A DNA stretch of 64,000 bases from DAHUXN01 sp963811805. Its GTDB lineage: Bacteria > Acidobacteriota > Terriglobia > Acidiferrales > UBA7541. Below, piece by piece: positions 62,501 through 64,000 of the stretch. Where the stretch lies: contig CAWESU010000001.1 of assembly GCA_963811805.1 (NCBI GenBank), positions 2,294,001 through 2,358,000 of the forward strand. The letters run 5' to 3'. Under the pieces are notes generated by a model. That model was given only the letters and a program-made list of their open reading frames with translations. It did not search any database and was not told where the DNA came from. The translations under genes and the position numbers were made by a program. Position 1 is the stretch's first letter, and each line of letters starts with the position of its first letter.

Positions 62501-63157
62501 GCCTATCCCTACGGCGCTTTGCTTGTTCGATCCGAGGTCCAACAGCTGGAGGATAAATCCCACACGCAACTCGTGGAGCGAGTGCGCGAACAGCAGGCCA
62601 GCTTGGAGCTTGCTTCCACGCGGGCTACAGACCCAGACGAAAAGCTGGCGGACCAAGCCGCATACCAGCAATGGCAGAACACGGTGGACAGCTTGCTGAA
62701 CAATCCTCCTCTGGGCCGCGTGACGATTCAGCTCTCCGCAAACACCAAGGACTGGGCGAACACACCGCGAGACATCACGGTACGCGCCGGAGACGTACTT
62801 ACCGTACCGAAAAGACCGAGCTTCGTAATGGTGCAGGGCCAGGTCTACAACCCGACAGCCGTCGCCTACCGGCCTGGGAAGAGCGCGAAGTGGTACTTGA
62901 GCCAAGCCGGCGGGCCAACCAATCTTGCGAATAAGAAAGCGATTTTTGTAGTTCGCGCGAACGGCAGCGTAATCGGTGGGTCGCGCGGGTCTTCTTGGTT
63001 TTCGGGCGGCGCGCTTAGCGAATCGCTGCAGCCTGGCGACGCAGTGGTTGTCCCTGAGAAGGCCTTAGGCGGTCCGCCAACTTGGAAGGCGCTCTTCGAA
63101 GTTGTTCAGGTGGTAAGTGGCATTACGACGAGTGCAATTCTCGCAGCTCATTACTGA
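59537..63157 (+). CDS. Large SLBB-domain polysaccharide export protein
   Basis: The start at 59537 overlaps the previous stop (ATGA); the frame is open 59 codons upstream. The 1206-residue protein has a signal peptide (LLGLVMLACPAAIAQ), a low-complexity region (150-380), a polysaccharide-export (Wza-like) domain (YVVGPGDSLAINLWGG, VDGEGRVSLPEAGPV) and then several SLBB domains (for example VEGMVRRPAIYELKNEKS, LEGHVLRPGRYSYHAGM, VWGDVRTPGTYSTSG, IKGEVARPGRYPLTANM, LRGEVTHPGSYGIRPGE, VQGQVYNPTAVAYRPGK). The usual Wza has two or three; at least six are seen here. It should form or extend the outer-membrane exit for exopolysaccharide. Confidence 0.9.
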   Translation: MKSGEFKRFVTMGSPYKGLAGMAVLLGLVMLACPAAIAQNPQPTTVPPSDLARQNLERVAASAAQIETVLHSEPGLMVELKRWVAKDATDHGQLISDSDLTDQAIYDRLDRDVRFRSVATDLLQKFGYLLPQINPGSPEAKEQELLIQDRAKWLAQDEEEERTAARQQARQNLEQTQSCDQRLNPNCNLQRTVPAGQQPQFGVPGLPPNFSPNAPNVPGSPQRALPTVEQTELMQSGGQMPLEGEELPLGGSYGSLEALANTSGVAGPGTLVPSTMETGGIDGMQEQLSQGAVPGQTGMAGGSVSGSMNGGIPGTNLQESPFPTAEQPNLTNGLPGSVESNAPTYRTENYNRTREYDIRTGLSPSQTLVRQPDPYLDVPSLYDMYLQAMPQPPEPERFGAQVFENGTRDLQMIPMDLPVGPDYVVGPGDSLAINLWGGVSQRLMRVVDGEGRVSLPEAGPVLVSGKSLADVQQSVQQTLRSQFRDVSVDVSLARLRTIRVYVVGDVAHPGAYDISSLSTPLNALFAAGGPTSQGSLRIVEHNRGSQLVQSVDVYELLLNGVKADIQRLDNGDTVLVPPIGPEVTVEGMVRRPAIYELKNEKSLADVLALAGGLLPTATLRHIEVQRVVTHEKRTMLSLDISPDADATAISKQLDAFQIHDGDKIRIFPIAPYNQDTVYLEGHVLRPGRYSYHAGMRVTDLVSSYKDILPEPAAQYAEIIRLSAPDYRPVVESFDLADALSHPGSAPLLDPLDTVQVFGRYDFENPPTVSVWGDVRTPGTYSTSGQIHLSDAVHMAGGLAADAETQDAQVFRYLPNGEMTIFSVNLSEALAGDAAENIVLNSRDRVLVHRNPAEVDPATVYIKGEVARPGRYPLTANMKVADLIHAAGGLQQSADPKNADLTSYEWKGQTRIEGEHQEIALAAAFKGDPGENVSLKNGDVLTIRQLPGWDDLGATIELRGEVTHPGSYGIRPGERLSSVLERAGGFQPDAYPYGALLVRSEVQQLEDKSHTQLVERVREQQASLELASTRATDPDEKLADQAAYQQWQNTVDSLLNNPPLGRVTIQLSANTKDWANTPRDITVRAGDVLTVPKRPSFVMVQGQVYNPTAVAYRPGKSAKWYLSQAGGPTNLANKKAIFVVRANGSVIGGSRGSSWFSGGALSESLQPGDAVVVPEKALGGPPTWKALFEVVQVVSGITTSAILAAHY

Positions 63158-63166
63158 GGAATTTTC

Positions 63167-64000
63167 TTGGTGCCTAGGGGCTTTGGGTTGATTTGCATGA
63201 CGACTGCAATCTTAGTCGCTGGTACGACGATGACCGCGAGAGGGCAGTCGGTCGCGCCTCTTTCGGGGCAGTTCGTTCCGACGACCGCCACGGAGAAAAA
63301 GCACGCGAAGAAGGGAGCAAGCAACTCGGAAACGATTGGAGATGATTTGAAGCCTGATTCTTCGAGTGACGATAGATACATGAATTCGCTGCGCTCAGCG
63401 CCGAAGCACTTCTTGCTCGACCAAAAAGCGATGTGGACGAGTCCGTCCCACATCAGCGCGCCGGAGGCGACATTTCTTGTGCCGGTGGCCGGAATTACAG
63501 CGGGCCTTTTCGCCACCGATTCAGAATTCATGCGGAGTTTGTCCCACAATTCCAGCACGTTGACTCGTTACGACCACATTTCAAATTATGGTCTCGGGGC
63601 CATGGGAGGGATTGCCGGCGGCGCTTACTTTCTGGGTTTGGCCACGCATAACGAGCACGAGCAAGAGACCGGCTTCCTTAGCGGTGAAGCGGCGGTGGAT
63701 AGTTTGGTTGCGACCGAAGCAATCGACTACATGACCTGGCGAGAGCGGCCGCTGGTGGACAACGCCAACGGGCAGTTCTGGCATGGTAAAGGCGGCTCGT
63801 TTCCATCCGATCACTCAGCCATAGCCTGGTCCATTGCTGGGATCGTCGCGCACGAGTACCCGAGCCCAATCGTCAAATTCCTCTCGTACGGCGCGGCCAC
63901 GGCGGTGAGTCTTTCCCGGATCAAGGCCGAAGAGCATTTCCCATCCGACGTCGCGGTCGGGAGCGCCATAGGCTGGCTCGTTTCGCAATACGTTTATCGG
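63167..64000 (+). CDS. PAP2-superfamily phosphatase, 3' end beyond window
   Basis: The TTG at 63167 with GAGGA 7 nt before starts a frame open to the window edge (278 codons). A signal or membrane anchor (GLICMTTAILVAGTTMTA) is followed by a PAP2 core with several membrane helices: EAIDYMTWRERP (Lys position replaced in KxxxxxxRP but RP kept), GGSFPSDHS and SLSRIKAEEHFPSDVAVG (the His and Asp). The family removes phosphate from undecaprenyl diphosphate or lipid phosphates, a recycling step in polysaccharide export. The stop is outside the window. Confidence 0.82.
   Translation, partial: MVPRGFGLICMTTAILVAGTTMTARGQSVAPLSGQFVPTTATEKKHAKKGASNSETIGDDLKPDSSSDDRYMNSLRSAPKHFLLDQKAMWTSPSHISAPEATFLVPVAGITAGLFATDSEFMRSLSHNSSTLTRYDHISNYGLGAMGGIAGGAYFLGLATHNEHEQETGFLSGEAAVDSLVATEAIDYMTWRERPLVDNANGQFWHGKGGSFPSDHSAIAWSIAGIVAHEYPSPIVKFLSYGAATAVSLSRIKAEEHFPSDVAVGSAIGWLVSQYVYR

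Noticed and set aside
1..64000. CRISPR arrays, rRNA genes, intact tRNA genes, replication origins
   Set aside because: None seen; the only tRNA-like sequences are the two partial tails.

Overview
The window looks like chromosome from an uncultured Acidobacteriota (Terriglobia / Acidoferrales type). This is inferred from gene content: Oar-like TonB-dependent receptors beside sortilin/BNR-repeat proteins, a DUF2934 protein, a PEP-CTERM protein, many hybrid histidine kinases, DUF1015, MsrPQ, a SLBB exopolysaccharide exporter with LuxR-type regulators, and a TGA-containing SelW-like gene. No marker gene is present to fix the taxon more closely.

Bases 1-9400 are an accessory (defence) island. They hold a Ser/Thr kinase (cut by the left edge) with an XRE regulator, the relic of a superfamily-1 helicase, a PIN-domain toxin-antitoxin pair, and a divergent six-gene operon: CapW/BrxR-like WYL regulator, ubiquitin-like protein, E2-like protein, JAB-E1 fusion, a fusion with an aminoglycoside-phosphotransferase-like kinase fold, and a DUF6527 metal-binding protein. 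Most of these genes overlap by 4 nt. I read this as a bacterial ubiquitin-like conjugation (Bil/BUB-type) conflict system under CapW-type control, with a kinase as an unusual extra component. The island ends at a 3' fragment of tRNA-Arg(UCU) (7690-7734), and a second, decayed copy of that tRNA tail lies at 9374-9402, so the site was used more than once.

Bases 9660-18640 carry a deoxynucleoside kinase, a secreted protein with four ADGGSPVPP repeats, membrane proteins of unknown function, an XRE regulator, and a signalling group (receiver, diguanylate cyclase, hybrid histidine kinase, receiver-PilZ) that points to c-di-GMP control. Bases 18990-28580 hold a TonB-dependent receptor between two large sortilin/BNR paralogues. 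Bases 28670-38130 are mostly housekeeping: DUF2934, LigD and Ku (NHEJ) divergently arranged, an M28 peptidase, MsrQ/MsrP, and IspG.

Bases 38150-46580 are a patchwork: a VapBC-like pair, a HigBA pair, DUF1015, a frameshifted pseudogene, a glycine-zipper lipoprotein, a truncated HD-GYP gene, a SelW/Rdx-family gene with an in-frame TGA (probable selenocysteine), two 5'-truncated genes abutting head to head, and an unexplained strongly self-complementary intergenic element (46154-46417). Three of the regulatory operons in the window (XRE-kinase, VapBC, HigBA) share one promoter design: the -10 box ends exactly 6 nt before the start codon, which implies leaderless mRNAs.

Bases 46590-57000 hold secreted glycine-rich proteins, a second hybrid histidine kinase, a lone receiver, a PEP-CTERM protein, an IS3-type relic, a GH18-like protein, a HAD phosphatase, a PilZ protein, a GmhA-like SIS isomerase, DUF1634 and TauE/SafE. 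Bases 57190-64000 begin an exopolysaccharide locus: CpsB-like phosphatase, a LuxR-type regulator with a degenerate receiver, a pseudo-receiver, a 1206-residue SLBB export protein, and a PAP2 phosphatase cut by the right edge.
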